A stretch of DNA of 64,000 nt from CAWDDA01 sp963813345 (lineage in GTDB: Bacteria > Acidobacteriota > Blastocatellia > RBC074). The translations under genes were made by a program, and so were the position numbers. The stretch lies in the NCBI GenBank assembly GCA_963813345.1, contig CAWEYR010000019.1:1-64000 (forward strand), given 5' to 3'. The notes beneath the pieces were generated by a model. It had not been told where the DNA came from. It worked only from the letters and a program-made list of their open reading frames with translations, and did not search any database. Below are positions 63,943-64,000 of this stretch, piece after piece (position 1 is the first letter of the stretch; each line of letters begins with the position of its first letter).

Positions 63943-64000
63943 TGCAGGGCTAAGACGAAATAGCGGAAGGCCTGGCTACGTCTTTTGGACGCGGCGTATT

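Overview
The window is ordinary bacterial chromosome at moderate GC. Several traits point to an acidobacterium-like, diderm aerobe, possibly Blastocatellia: a giant Oar-type TonB receptor with an N-terminal carboxypeptidase-regulatory domain, a B12-riboswitch uptake operon, LolA-fold proteins, MacB-type permeases, a LytS/LytTR pair, aerobic hemF, ATP-type PEP carboxykinase, and dense families of intergenic hairpin repeats. That placement is inference from gene content; no rRNA or other phylogenetic marker is present. The first ~1 kb (a TPR protein cut by the left edge) looks more GC-rich than the rest.

Layout. 1-10 kb: TPR protein, DUF1326, DUF1697, acyl-CoA dehydrogenase plus acetyltransferase, two MFS transporters, a DUF1761 protein, an ICMT-like methyltransferase, pckA, and the 3' remnant of a GMC oxidoreductase. 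10-17 kb: a minus-strand unit of ECF sigma factor, anti-sigma factor, membrane protein and a heavily frameshifted Oar-like TonB receptor, with an OYE-family oxidoreductase upstream. 17-23 kb: RibD_C reductase, class I aldolase, SurA-N protein, PIG-L deacetylase coupled to a NagB-like protein, TPR protein. 23-29 kb: cobalamin uptake operon (btuF-btuC-btuD-TonB receptor) behind a clear cobalamin riboswitch and a hairpin that masks the ribosome binding site. 29-36 kb: nucleotide-sugar dehydrogenase, aldo/keto reductase, aminopeptidase P, cyclase, ACT protein, trans-sulfuration enzyme, GNAT. 36-41 kb: chained minus-strand operon oppD-oppF-YIP1-PolX-like-hemF. 42-47 kb: a module resembling a complete Lol lipoprotein-sorting pathway plus a radical SAM protein. 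47-53 kb: pyruvate kinase, three TlpA-like thioredoxins and yacG, divergent from a LytS/LytTR two-component pair. 53-64 kb: GH10 xylanase, amino acid permease, ADP-ribosylglycohydrolase, VOC and AraC proteins, orphan RHH antitoxin with a toxin stub, quinone oxidoreductase, YhhN protein and two MacB-type permeases.

Two window-wide patterns stand out. First, at least seven families of inverted-repeat elements occupy most intergenic gaps; many begin exactly at a stop codon, so the element itself supplies the TAA, TGA or TAG of the flanking gene. Second, many conserved genes, including pckA and pyruvate kinase, are split by single-base shifts, about two thirds of them +1. This looks more like residual assembly indels than mass gene decay, with one hot spot of about ten shifts in the Oar-like receptor. 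I found no CRISPR array, tRNA, rRNA, prophage or transposase gene.
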